Below, in pieces: positions 40,409 through 48,510 of a DNA stretch of 64,000 nucleotides. Source of the stretch: Evtepia gabavorous (GTDB taxonomy: Bacteria > Bacillota > Clostridia > Oscillospirales > Oscillospiraceae); the NCBI RefSeq assembly GCF_003425665.1, contig NZ_QQRQ01000002.1, positions 62,001 through 126,000 on the forward strand. Reading direction: 5' to 3'. Each line of letters starts with the position of its first letter. Position 1 is the first letter of the stretch. Both the position numbers and the translations under genes were made by a program. A model generated the notes under the pieces. The model saw only the letters and a list, made by a program, of their open reading frames with translations. It was not told where the DNA came from and did not search any database.

Positions 40409-41278
40409 ATGGATTGGATGGACCGAGAACGTAATATTTGGGTGGTGGGCGGAGACCTGCGCCAGCGGGCGTTGGCAAGATTGCTCCGGGAAGATGGACA
40501 CACCGTTCATATTGCCGCGCTGGAAGGCGAGGGCCTGGCGCCGGAGCCGCTGGGTCCTGGGCTGGCGCTGGCTCACTGCGTGATCCTCCCCCTGCCGGTA
40601 ACCCAGCGGGAGGAGATTTTACACACCCCGCTTAGCGAGGAAGAGGTCACCCTGTCCCAGGTGCTGGATTACATGGAGGCGGGACAGATCCTCTGCGGGG
40701 GTCTGGTGTCCCCGGCGGTGAGAGCGGCGGGGGAGCAGCGGGGCCTGCGGGTCTTTGATTACTATGCCCGGGAGGAGTGTATGGTGGCCAACGCGGTGCC
40801 CACGGCAGAGGGCGCGGTCCAGGTGGCCATGGAGGAACTCCCCTTTACCCTGCACAGCGCCCGGGTTCTCATCCTGGGATTTGGGCGGGTGGGAAAGTTG
40901 ACTGCCCATCGGATGGGAGCCCTGGGGGCCAAGGTGACGGTGTCCGCGCAGGGGTATGAGGACCTGGCCTGGGCGGCAGCCTACGGCCACGAGACAGGCC
41001 GGCTGGAAACCCTCTCCTGTGAGCTGGGCGGGTTTGACCTGATTGTCAACACCATCCCAGCCCAGGTGCTGGACCGCCGGCGGCTGCAGTGGGTGAACCC
41101 AGGGGCCTTTCTGCTGGACCTGGCATCGGCGCCGGGGGGCGTGGACCGGGCAGCGGCCAAGGAACTGGGCCTGCGGGTCCTTCAGGCGCCGGGGCTGCCC
41201 GGACGGACGGCCCCTGTCACTGCGGCAGCGGCCATCCGGGATTCTGTTTATCACATTCTTTGGGAATTGGAGGCGTGA
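40409..41278 (+). CDS. dpaA: Dipicolinate synthase subunit A
   Basis: 289 residues. Rossmann NAD(P) site VLILGFGRVGKLTAHR in the second half, preceded by the DpaA N-terminal domain (WVVGGDLRQRALARLL). With DpaB it converts 4-hydroxy-tetrahydrodipicolinate to dipicolinate in the mother cell; dipicolinate fills the spore core. The ATG at 40409 follows GGGAAGGAGG. Paired with dpaB five bases later. Confidence 0.92.
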   Translation: MDWMDRERNIWVVGGDLRQRALARLLREDGHTVHIAALEGEGLAPEPLGPGLALAHCVILPLPVTQREEILHTPLSEEEVTLSQVLDYMEAGQILCGGLVSPAVRAAGEQRGLRVFDYYAREECMVANAVPTAEGAVQVAMEELPFTLHSARVLILGFGRVGKLTAHRMGALGAKVTVSAQGYEDLAWAAAYGHETGRLETLSCELGGFDLIVNTIPAQVLDRRRLQWVNPGAFLLDLASAPGGVDRAAAKELGLRVLQAPGLPGRTAPVTAAAAIRDSVYHILWELEA

Positions 41279-41283
41279 GAACC

Positions 41284-41871
41284 ATGGGGGATGCACGGGT
41301 GGGATTTGCCCTCACCGGATCATTTTGTACCTTAGAGAAGGCCATCCGGGCCATGGAGGAGACCGCAAGGGAATACCCCAATATGGTCCCGATCCTGTCG
41401 GAAACCACGGGGGCCACAGACACCCGGTTTGGCCGGGCGGCGGACTTCCGACAGGCGGCGGAGGAAATCTGCGGCCATGGCGCGGTGGAGTCAGTGCGGG
41501 AGGCGGAGCCCATCGGGCCCAAACAGCTGCTGGATGTGCTGGTCATCGCCCCCTGCACAGGCAATACCCTGGCCAAATTGGCCAACGGCATTGCCGATAC
41601 CTCAGTGACCATGGCGGCCAAGGCGCACCTGCGGAACGGCCGGCCTGTGGTGGTGGCGGTGTCCACCAACGACGGGCTGGGCGGGGCGGCCCGAAACATC
41701 GGGGAACTCCTGTGCCGGAAGCATTACTATTTTGTCCCCTTCCGCCAGGATGACCCGGTGGGAAAGCCCACTTCTCTGGTGGCGGATATGACCAAGGTGA
41801 CCGAAACGGTGACCGCCGCCCTCCGGGGAGAACAGCTACAGCCCCTGCTCCTGGGGCCGGCGGACCAGTGA
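41284..41871 (+). CDS. dpaB: Dipicolinate synthase subunit B (flavoprotein)
   Basis: 195 residues, flavoprotein fold: GFALTGSFCTLEKAI at the N-terminus, the FMN-contacting LVIAPCTGNTLAKLANGIADT and STNDGLGGAARNIG. Five bases after dpaA. The dpaAB pair supports a spore-forming organism. Regulation by a sporulation sigma factor is expected, but no clear sigma-K/E promoter was identified. Confidence 0.92.
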   Translation: MGDARVGFALTGSFCTLEKAIRAMEETAREYPNMVPILSETTGATDTRFGRAADFRQAAEEICGHGAVESVREAEPIGPKQLLDVLVIAPCTGNTLAKLANGIADTSVTMAAKAHLRNGRPVVVAVSTNDGLGGAARNIGELLCRKHYYFVPFRQDDPVGKPTSLVADMTKVTETVTAALRGEQLQPLLLGPADQ

Positions 41872-41909
41872 AGCAAAGCCCGGCAGGGATTGACCTGCCG
41901 GGCTTTGCT
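41872..41909 (+). terminator. Hairpin after dpaB
   Basis: A perfect 16-bp stem (41872-41887 with 41894-41909), loop GATTGA. The T run is poor, so it may be a weak terminator or an mRNA-stabilising end. Confidence 0.7.
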
Positions 41910-42010
41910 GTGGGGGTTCTGGGGAAGCACTCTACGGTCCGTAGGTTGCCATGGGGCCGGGGTTGGGGTATCATGGGCCCAGAAACACCAAGGAGGAGGA
42001 AGAAGAAACC

Positions 42011-42598
42011 ATGGCGCATTATGTAACAGGGCCTGCCATCAAGGCCCTGCGGGAGAGGAAGGGGCTGACCCAAAAACAGCTGGCGGAACAGATTCTGGTC
42101 AGTGACAAAGCGGTTTCCAAGTGGGAGACGGGAAAGGGCTTGCCGGACCTCTCTCTGCTGGAGCCCCTGGCCAAGGCCCTGGGGGTCTCGGTGGCGGAAC
42201 TGCTGTCCGGGGAGTACCGGACCAACGCCAATCGGGCCGGCAATCTGCTGCGCAGTCAGTGGTATGTCTGTCCTGTCTGCGGCAATGTGGTCTATGCCCT
42301 GGGGCAGGGGAGTTTTCACTGCTGTGGGGTGGCGCTTCCGCCGGCGGAAGCGGAGGAGGCGGAAGGGGAGCACGCCATCACCTTGGAGCAGGTGGAGGAT
42401 GACTATTACGTTACCTTGGACCATCCCATGTCCAAGGGACATTTCCTCTCATTCATGGCCTACCTGACCACGGACCGGGTGCTGCTCCAAAAGACCTATC
42501 CGGAGCAGGCGGCGGCGGTTCGCTTCCCCCGTCTGGGACCGGGACAAATCCTGGCGTACTGCAACCGCCATGGGCTGTTTCGGAAGAAAATTTCATAA
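42011..42598 (+). CDS. XRE regulator fused to a desulfoferrodoxin (superoxide reductase)-like domain
   Basis: 195 residues. Residues 7-65 are a Cro/CI helix-turn-helix (LTQKQLAEQILVSDKAVSKW). Residues 85-110 match a desulforedoxin site: Cys87, Cys90, Cys104, Cys105. Residues 119-190 match the superoxide reductase core with all five iron ligands placed as in the family: His121, His138 (DHPM), His144, Cys184, His187 (CNRHGLF). The lysine of the usual HPMEEKHY appears as HPMSKGH. I infer a DNA-binding regulator that senses superoxide or redox state through its irons. The ATG follows GGAGGAAGAAG. It stands alone between terminators. Confidence 0.82.
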   Translation: MAHYVTGPAIKALRERKGLTQKQLAEQILVSDKAVSKWETGKGLPDLSLLEPLAKALGVSVAELLSGEYRTNANRAGNLLRSQWYVCPVCGNVVYALGQGSFHCCGVALPPAEAEEAEGEHAITLEQVEDDYYVTLDHPMSKGHFLSFMAYLTTDRVLLQKTYPEQAAAVRFPRLGPGQILAYCNRHGLFRKKIS

Positions 42599-42608
42599 CA
42601 TTTGTGAG

Positions 42609-42659
42609 AAAGACTACCCCGGCCGCTGGAGCATAGCTCCGGCGGCCGGGGTGGTCTTT
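42609..42659 (+). terminator. Terminator after the XRE-SOR gene
   Basis: A long GC-rich stem (AAGACTACCCCGGCCGC pairing with GCGGCCGGGGTGGTCTT around a GGAGC/GCTCC tip) ending in TTTG. Confidence 0.75.
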
Positions 42660-42711
42660 GAAAAATTCTATGGACAATGCGGGGAAAGAGGGGAAGAGAG
42701 GATGTAGAATT

Positions 42712-42762
42712 GTCACCCAATAAAATAATTTAGTTGACGAATGGAGGGGGCTGTGGTATCCT
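42712..42762 (+). promoter_or_regulatory. Biotin operon promoter with a possible BirA-type dyad
   Basis: TTGACG (42734-42739) and TATCCT (42757-42762), spacing 17. GTCA (42712-42715) and TGAC (42735-42738) form an interrupted dyad overlapping the -35. BirA operators in Firmicutes are long interrupted palindromes of this general form, but the half-sites here are short. Confidence 0.5.
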
Positions 42763-42804
42763 TGTCCCCATGAGCCGGAGAATGGCGAGTGACACAAGGG
42801 AGGG

Positions 42805-43362
42805 ATGGTTTTGCACCGGGAAAAGACCAGGACAATGGTGTTGTGCGCCATGTTTGTGGTGCTGATTGCGGCGGGGGCGTGGATCAAGATTCCCGTTCCG
42901 GTGGTTCCGTTTACCCTGCAGTATTTGTTTACCATGCTGGCGGGGATTCTGTTGGGGGGAAGGCGCGGGGCGCTGGCGGTCTGCGCTTACCTGGCGCTGG
43001 GATTGGCAGGGCTGCCGATCTTTGCCCAGGGAGGCGGGCTGAGCTACCTGCTTCAGCCCAGCTTTGGTTACCTCATCGGATTTGCCGCAGGCGCCTTTGT
43101 CACAGGGACAATGGCCCGAAGCGGGCCGGTGACCTTCCGGCGGCTGCTGGCAGCCAATTTAGTGGGGCTTGGGGTTGTCTACCTGTTTGGGATGCTCTAT
43201 TACTACGGCATCTGTCAGGCGCTGGGCACCCCCATTGGGTTTTGGCCGCTGTTTCTGTATGGATTTGTGCTGGCCGTCCCCGGGGATTTGGTGCTGTGTG
43301 TGGTGGGGGCTGTTTTGGGCATGCGCCTGCTTCCCGGCATAGCAAAGGAGAGAAAAGCATGA
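42805..43362 (+). CDS. bioY: Biotin ECF transporter S component BioY
   Basis: 185 residues, six membrane helices. BioY signatures: IPVPVVPFTLQYLFTMLAG and the C-terminal VPGDLVLCVVGAVLGM. Binds biotin at the membrane and works with the shared EcfAT module (not in the window). The ATG at 42805 touches the GGGAGGG site; the TTG at 42811 or the ATG at 42835 are better spaced, so the true start may be slightly downstream. Overlaps bioB by ATGA. Confidence 0.93.
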   Translation: MVLHREKTRTMVLCAMFVVLIAAGAWIKIPVPVVPFTLQYLFTMLAGILLGGRRGALAVCAYLALGLAGLPIFAQGGGLSYLLQPSFGYLIGFAAGAFVTGTMARSGPVTFRRLLAANLVGLGVVYLFGMLYYYGICQALGTPIGFWPLFLYGFVLAVPGDLVLCVVGAVLGMRLLPGIAKERKA

Positions 43363-44318
43363 CGGTAACAGAGACTTTGGGACGAAAGGTCCTTGCCGGG
43401 GGGCAGCTGACCAAGAAAGAGGCCATGACCTTGTATGGGCAGCCGCTGGAGGAACTGTGCACCATGGCCGACACGGTGCGGGCGCGGTTCCACGCCCAGG
43501 CGTTTTCACTTTGCACCATTGTCAATGGGAAGAGCGGCCGCTGCACGGAGAACTGCCGCTTTTGCGCCCAGTCTGCCCACTATCACACAGAGGCGGCGGT
43601 GTACCCGCTGTGTGACCAGGAGGAGATTTTGGCCCAGGCCAAGCGGTGGCAGGCCCAAGGGGTACCTCGCTTTGGGATTGTCACTGCGGGCAGGCGCCTG
43701 TCCGGCCGGGAGGTGGAGGAGATGTGCCGGACCATCCGGCGGGTGCGCCGGGAGACGGAGATTTCCCTCTGCGTTTCCTTTGGCCTTTTGAGGGAAGAGG
43801 AATACCGGGCACTGAAGGAGGCGGGGGTGGAGCGGGTACACAACAACCTGGAGACCTCCCGGTGCTATTTTCCCCAGGTCTGCACCACCCACACCTTTGA
43901 GGACAAGCTGACCGCCATCCGCGCGGCCCAGGCCGCGGGCCTGACGGTGTGCAGCGGGGGGATTGTGGGGATGGGGGAGACCCCGGAGGACCGGATTGAC
44001 ATGGCCCTGACCCTGCGGGAGCTGGGAATTTCCAGCGTGCCCCTCAATCTGCTCCAGGGCATACCCGGGACGCCGCTGGCCCAGCAGGAGAGGCTATCGC
44101 AGGAGGAACTGCGCCGCATTGTGGCGGTATACCGTCTGGTGCTGCCGGGCGCGGTGATCCGCCTGGCCGGAGGCCGGGGGCTGTTGTCGGACCGGGGAAG
44201 GGGCTGTTTTCAATCCGGGGCAAACGGGGTGATCTCTGGGGACATGCTGACCACTGCGGGGATTACTGTGGAGACGGACCGAAACCTGCTGGAAGAACTG
44301 GGATACGAGGTGAAGTGA
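43359..44318 (+). CDS. bioB: Biotin synthase
   Basis: 319 residues. Radical-SAM motif in CTENCRFCAQS, the second-cluster cysteines in later strands (for example in SLCVSFGLL), Asn/Glu in HNNLETSR, and GGIVGMGET. Inserts sulfur into dethiobiotin. The ATG overlaps the bioY stop (ATGA) behind AAAGGAGAG. The product of bioD is its substrate. Confidence 0.93.
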   Translation: MTVTETLGRKVLAGGQLTKKEAMTLYGQPLEELCTMADTVRARFHAQAFSLCTIVNGKSGRCTENCRFCAQSAHYHTEAAVYPLCDQEEILAQAKRWQAQGVPRFGIVTAGRRLSGREVEEMCRTIRRVRRETEISLCVSFGLLREEEYRALKEAGVERVHNNLETSRCYFPQVCTTHTFEDKLTAIRAAQAAGLTVCSGGIVGMGETPEDRIDMALTLRELGISSVPLNLLQGIPGTPLAQQERLSQEELRRIVAVYRLVLPGAVIRLAGGRGLLSDRGRGCFQSGANGVISGDMLTTAGITVETDRNLLEELGYEVK

Positions 44319-44322
44319 GACC

Positions 44323-45006
44323 ATGGCGAAGAAACTGTTTGTCACAGGGACAGGGACCGATGTGGGAAAAACCTACGTGACCGGGCTGATCCTGAAAAAG
44401 CTGCATCAGAGCGGGGAAACGGCGGCCTACTATAAGGCGGCCATGAGTGGGAACGACCGGGGGCCCGACGGCACCTTGTATCCCGGGGACGCACTGCGGG
44501 TCAAGGAGCTCTCCGGCATTCCCCAGCCGGTGGAGGAGATGTGCCCCTATGTCTACGAGCAGGCGGTCTCACCCCATCTGGCCGCCCGGTGGGAGGGGAG
44601 ACCGGTGCAGGCGGAGGTGGTCTATGCCGGGTTTGCACGGCTCTGCGCGGCCTATTCCTGGGTCACCATGGAAGGGTCCGGAGGCATTCTCTGTCCCATC
44701 CGCCTGGAGGAGCCCCCCATCTGGCTGCCGGATCTGGTCCAGGGGCTGGGGCTGGGCTGCCTACTGGTGGCAGAGGCGGGGCTGGGCACCATCAACCAGG
44801 TTGGCCTGACGGCGGCTTACCTGCACCGGCGGGGGATTCCCTTACAGGGCATCGTGTTGAACCGCTTTCAGCCGGGGAACCCGATGCACGAGGACAACCG
44901 GGCCCTGTGTGAGCTGGTGTCCGGGGCGCGGGTGGTGGCCTGTGTCCCGGAAGGGGCCGCGGCACTGGACTGCACCGTGGAGGAACTGAAAGCACTGTAT
45001 GGATGA
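44323..45006 (+). CDS. bioD: Dethiobiotin synthetase
   Basis: 227 residues. P-loop GTGTDVGKTYVTG, the Lys of YYKAAMSG, and MEGSGGILCPI. Closes the ureido ring of DAPA with CO2 and ATP. GAGGTGAAG is placed before the ATG, four bases after bioB. DYKAAMSG-type 'K-A-A' replaces the more common 'K-P-V/I' seen in E. coli. Confidence 0.92.
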   Translation: MAKKLFVTGTGTDVGKTYVTGLILKKLHQSGETAAYYKAAMSGNDRGPDGTLYPGDALRVKELSGIPQPVEEMCPYVYEQAVSPHLAARWEGRPVQAEVVYAGFARLCAAYSWVTMEGSGGILCPIRLEEPPIWLPDLVQGLGLGCLLVAEAGLGTINQVGLTAAYLHRRGIPLQGIVLNRFQPGNPMHEDNRALCELVSGARVVACVPEGAAALDCTVEELKALYG

Positions 45007-45024
45007 GGAGAGGAGAGAAACGCG

Positions 45025-46224
45025 ATGATTTGGTATCCCTACCAGCAGATGAAAACCATGCAGACACCCTATGAGATTGTCGATGCGGAGGGGGTCTATC
45101 TGTACACCCGGGAGCGCAGGATGATTGACTCCGTCTCCTCCTGGTGGAGCGTGATCCACGGCTACAAGCATCCGGCCTTGAACCAGGTGCTGGTGGACCA
45201 GGCGGGGCGGTTTTCCCATGTTATGCTGGGTGGCCTGACCCATGCGCCGGCCCAGCAGCTGGCGGAAAAGCTGGGGCAATGGCTTCCGGGGGAACTGGCG
45301 TACAGCTTCTTTTCCGACTCCGGCAGTGTGGCAGTGGAGGTGGCTCTGAAAATGGCTCTGCAATATTTTATGAACCGGGGACAGACCCAGCGCACCATGA
45401 TTCTGGCTCTGGAGCACGCCTACCACGGGGACACCTTCAAGACCATGGAGGCCGGGGACGACGCAGATTACCACTTTGTCCTCCAGGCCTACGGACCCAG
45501 CCGGCATGTGGTGCACATTCCCACGGAGATTCCGGCGCTGGAGGAGGCCTTTCTGACCTACCATGACCGCCTGAACTGTCTTCTGGTGGAGCCTCTCCTC
45601 CAGGGGGCCGGAGGGATGCGGATGTATGATGTGTCCTTTCTCCAGCGGGCCCGGGCCCTGTGCGACCAGTATGGGGTGCTGCTGATCTTTGACGAGGTGG
45701 CCACCGGCTTTGGCCGGACGGGAAACCGATTTGTGGCGGACCTGGTCCAGCCGGACATTCTGGTGCTGGGCAAGGCGCTGACCGGAGGATATCTGGGGCA
45801 TGCGGTGACGGTGGCCAGCCGGAAGGTGTACGAGGGCTTTTATGACGACTGTCCAGAGCACGCCCTGATGCACGGGCCCACCTTCATGGGCAATGCCCTG
45901 GCCTGCCGCCTGGCGCTCCAGTCCATCGCGCTGTTTGAGGAGCAGGATTACCTGGCGAAGATTCGCCGCATGGAACAGATCACCCGGCGGGAACTGGCGG
46001 GATTCTCCCATCCGAGCATTCGGGAGATCCGCATCATGGGCGGCTGTGTCTGCATAGAGGTGTTTGACCCGGCGGTGCTGCGGGGATACCAGCAGTTTGC
46101 CTATGAGCGGGGGGTGTTCAGCAGGCCGTTCTTGCAGTATCTCTATGCTATGGTGCCGTACATCATTGAGGAAGAGGAGCTGGTCACGGTGCTGCGTACG
46201 ATGAAGGCGTGGTTTCTCCGATAA
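45025..46224 (+). CDS. bioA: Adenosylmethionine-8-amino-7-oxononanoate aminotransferase
   Basis: 399 residues, class III PLP enzyme. N-terminal MIWYPYQQMK, the DSVSSWWSVIHGYKHP motif of BioA, FSDSGSVAVEVALKMALQY, LIFDEVATGFGRTG and LVLGKALTGGYLG with the PLP Lys at about residue 250. Converts KAPA to DAPA. Last gene of the operon; no bioF (KAPA synthase), bioW, bioC or bioH is nearby. Confidence 0.93.
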   Translation: MIWYPYQQMKTMQTPYEIVDAEGVYLYTRERRMIDSVSSWWSVIHGYKHPALNQVLVDQAGRFSHVMLGGLTHAPAQQLAEKLGQWLPGELAYSFFSDSGSVAVEVALKMALQYFMNRGQTQRTMILALEHAYHGDTFKTMEAGDDADYHFVLQAYGPSRHVVHIPTEIPALEEAFLTYHDRLNCLLVEPLLQGAGGMRMYDVSFLQRARALCDQYGVLLIFDEVATGFGRTGNRFVADLVQPDILVLGKALTGGYLGHAVTVASRKVYEGFYDDCPEHALMHGPTFMGNALACRLALQSIALFEEQDYLAKIRRMEQITRRELAGFSHPSIREIRIMGGCVCIEVFDPAVLRGYQQFAYERGVFSRPFLQYLYAMVPYIIEEEELVTVLRTMKAWFLR

Positions 46225-46232
46225 AAAGAGAC

Positions 46233-46277
46233 CAGCGGCGTCTGTTTCGGTGGGGAAATGGACGCCGCTGTTTTTTT
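46233..46277 (+). terminator. Terminator of the biotin operon
   Basis: CAGCGGCGTC / GACGCCGCTG stem (46233-46242 with 46261-46270), an 18-base loop, then seven T. Confidence 0.88.
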
Positions 46278-46371
46278 CTGGCCGAAGGAGACTTGATTAC
46301 AGTTCGTGTCGAAAAAAGGTGGTAAGATAGAACCATCCAAACAGACAGACGCCAGAGAAAGGAGACCACAC

Positions 46372-46698
46372 ATGGGATTTCTGGATTTTTTCTTTCAAAC
46401 GGACATCAATGCCGGCCTGGCACAGTACCAGGCGGACCCCAAGGGAGTTTTGCTGGATGTGCGGACCCGGGAGGAGTACACCCACGGCCACATTCCCGGC
46501 AGTCAAAATCTGCCCTTGCAGGAGGTGACCCGGATCGGGACGATGGTGCCCGATCAGAGTACCCCCCTCTATGTTCACTGTTACAGCGGCGCCCGCAGCG
46601 GACGGGCGGTGACCGCACTGAGACGGATGGGATATTCCCATGTGAGCAACATTGGTGGAATCCGGGATTACCGGGGAAAGACGGAAGGAGGAAACTGA
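46372..46698 (+). CDS. Single-domain rhodanese-like sulfurtransferase
   Basis: 108 residues, one rhodanese domain: LLDVRTREEYTHGHIPGSQN and the active loop HCYSGARSGRA with the sulfur-carrying Cys. Cytosolic, no signal. GAAAGGAGA precedes the ATG. Four bases before the disulfide-reductase gene, which itself ends in a second rhodanese domain; together they suggest persulfide or CoA-persulfide handling. Confidence 0.88.
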   Translation: MGFLDFFFQTDINAGLAQYQADPKGVLLDVRTREEYTHGHIPGSQNLPLQEVTRIGTMVPDQSTPLYVHCYSGARSGRAVTALRRMGYSHVSNIGGIRDYRGKTEGGN

Positions 46699-46701
46699 GC
46701 G

Positions 46702-48396
46702 ATGAAAGTCATCATCATTGGCGGGGTGGCCGGCGGCGCCACGGCGGCGGCTCGGATTCGCCGGTTGGACGAGAAGGCGGAGATTGTCATCCTGGAGCGT
46801 TCGGGGTTTGTCTCCTATGCCAACTGCGGCCTGCCCTACTATATCGGCGGGGTCATCACGGACCCGGAGGAACTGACCCTGCAGACGCCCCAGGGGTTTT
46901 GGAACCGCTTCCGGGTGGACGTGCGGGTGCGCCACGAGGCCACCGCCATTGACCCGGCGGGCAAGCAGGTCACGGTCAAGAACTTAGAGACGGGGGAGGT
47001 TACGGTGGAGGGCTATGACAAGCTTCTCCTGGCCCCGGGGGCCGCCCCCACCCGGCCCCCGCTGCCTGGGCTGGACAGTCCCCGGCTGTTTTCCCTGCGG
47101 ACAGTGGAGGACACGTTCCGGATTCGGTCGTTTGTGGAGCGGAACCGGCCCAAAACCGCGGTGCTGGCCGGCGGGGGCTTCATCAGCCTGGAGATGGCGG
47201 AAAATTTGGCGGAGATGGGAGTGGAGGTCACGATTTTGCAGCGGATTCCCCAGCTGATGAACCCGCTGGACTATGATATGGCCACCTTCCTCCACAGCCA
47301 CCTGCGCCGCAAGGGAATGCATCTGCGGCTGAACACTGCGGTGGCCGGCTTCCGGCAGGAGGGGGAGACCATCTCTGCCTTGGTGGAGGGGGGAGAGGCC
47401 ATTCCTGCGGACCTGGCCATCCTGGCCATCGGGGTGACACCGGAGAATGCCCTGGCGAAGCAAGCCGGCTTGGCCCTGGGAAGCCGGGGCGGGATTGTGG
47501 TCAACCAGCGGATGGAGACCTCCGTCCCTGACATCTACGCTGTGGGGGACGCGGTGGAGATTCCACACCTGGTGACCGGGGAGAACACCCTGATCTCCTT
47601 GGCGGGACCGGCCAATAAGCAGGGCCGGGTGGCGGCGGACAACATCTGCGGCGGAGACAGCCGCTACTTAGGCGCCCAGGGGTCCTCCGTTGTGAAAGTG
47701 TGTGAGCTGACGGTGGCCGCCACAGGCCTGAATGAAAAGGCGGCCCAGGCGGCGGGCCTGTCCTATGAGAAGATCGTACTGTCCCCGCTGTCCCACGCCG
47801 GGTATTATCCGGGAGGAAAACTCATGACCATGAAGGTCCTCTATGAGAAGGGGAGCCAGCGCCTGCTGGGGGCTCAGATTGTAGGCCATGAGGGGGTGGA
47901 CAAGCGGATTGACGTGCTGGCCACGGCCATGCAGGCCGGGCTGCCGGTCACTGCCCTGAAAGACCTGGACCTGGCCTATGCCCCGCCCTACGCCTCAGCC
48001 AAGGACCCGGTGAATCTGGTGGGATTCATGGCGGAAAACCTGGAGCAGGGGGTGGTGAAGCAGTTCCACTGGGAGGACGTGGCTGGGCTGCCCCGGGACG
48101 GCAGCGTAACCCTGCTGGACGCCCGGACCCCCGGGGAGTACAGCGGCGGCTGCGCGGAGGGCTTTGTGAATGTCCCGCTGGATGAGCTGCGGGACCATCT
48201 GGGGGAGATTGCCCCGGGCAAACCCGTCTACGTGATGTGCCAGAGCGGCCTGCGCAGCTATCTGGCCTGCCGGATTCTGGCCCAGGATGGGTATGACTGC
48301 TATAACTTCTCCGGCGGCTACCGCTTCTATGAGAGCGTCCTGCTGGACCGGTGGACCCGGCAGAATGCCTATCCCTGCGGCGTGGAGCGGCCCTGA
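46702..48396 (+). CDS. CoA-disulfide reductase-like FAD enzyme with C-terminal rhodanese domain
   Basis: 564 residues. FAD site IIIGGVAGGATAAARIRR, the single redox Cys in SYANCGLPYYIGG (Cys43 type), NAD site VLAGGGFISLEMAENL, FAD C-terminal YAVGDAVE, dimer domain to about 455, then a rhodanese domain with active Cys in MCQSGLRSYLA. This is the CoADR-RHD group (Npsr/CoA-polysulfide reductases), which reduces CoA disulfide or persulfide with NAD(P)H. Paired with the rhodanese gene. Confidence 0.9.
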   Translation: MKVIIIGGVAGGATAAARIRRLDEKAEIVILERSGFVSYANCGLPYYIGGVITDPEELTLQTPQGFWNRFRVDVRVRHEATAIDPAGKQVTVKNLETGEVTVEGYDKLLLAPGAAPTRPPLPGLDSPRLFSLRTVEDTFRIRSFVERNRPKTAVLAGGGFISLEMAENLAEMGVEVTILQRIPQLMNPLDYDMATFLHSHLRRKGMHLRLNTAVAGFRQEGETISALVEGGEAIPADLAILAIGVTPENALAKQAGLALGSRGGIVVNQRMETSVPDIYAVGDAVEIPHLVTGENTLISLAGPANKQGRVAADNICGGDSRYLGAQGSSVVKVCELTVAATGLNEKAAQAAGLSYEKIVLSPLSHAGYYPGGKLMTMKVLYEKGSQRLLGAQIVGHEGVDKRIDVLATAMQAGLPVTALKDLDLAYAPPYASAKDPVNLVGFMAENLEQGVVKQFHWEDVAGLPRDGSVTLLDARTPGEYSGGCAEGFVNVPLDELRDHLGEIAPGKPVYVMCQSGLRSYLACRILAQDGYDCYNFSGGYRFYESVLLDRWTRQNAYPCGVERP

Positions 48397-48399
48397 ACA

Positions 48400-48442
48400 G
48401 CAAACACCCCCGTTGGGTTTCCTGCCCGGCGGGGGTGTTTGC
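48400..48442 (+). terminator. Terminator after the CoADR-rhodanese gene
   Basis: A perfect 13-bp stem GCAAACACCCCCG / CGGGGGTGTTTGC (48400-48412 with 48430-48442). Few T follow. Confidence 0.75.
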
Positions 48443-48510
48443 CCTCTTTACATCCTGGCGGGAAGTGGGTATAGTAGGAGGGAACGATTTTTGGCAAGGG
48501 GGCGGGGCAC

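Noticed and set aside
42660-42804. A riboswitch upstream of bioY
   Set aside because: The region has a promoter and a dyad but no long conserved fold; control by BirA is the simpler explanation.
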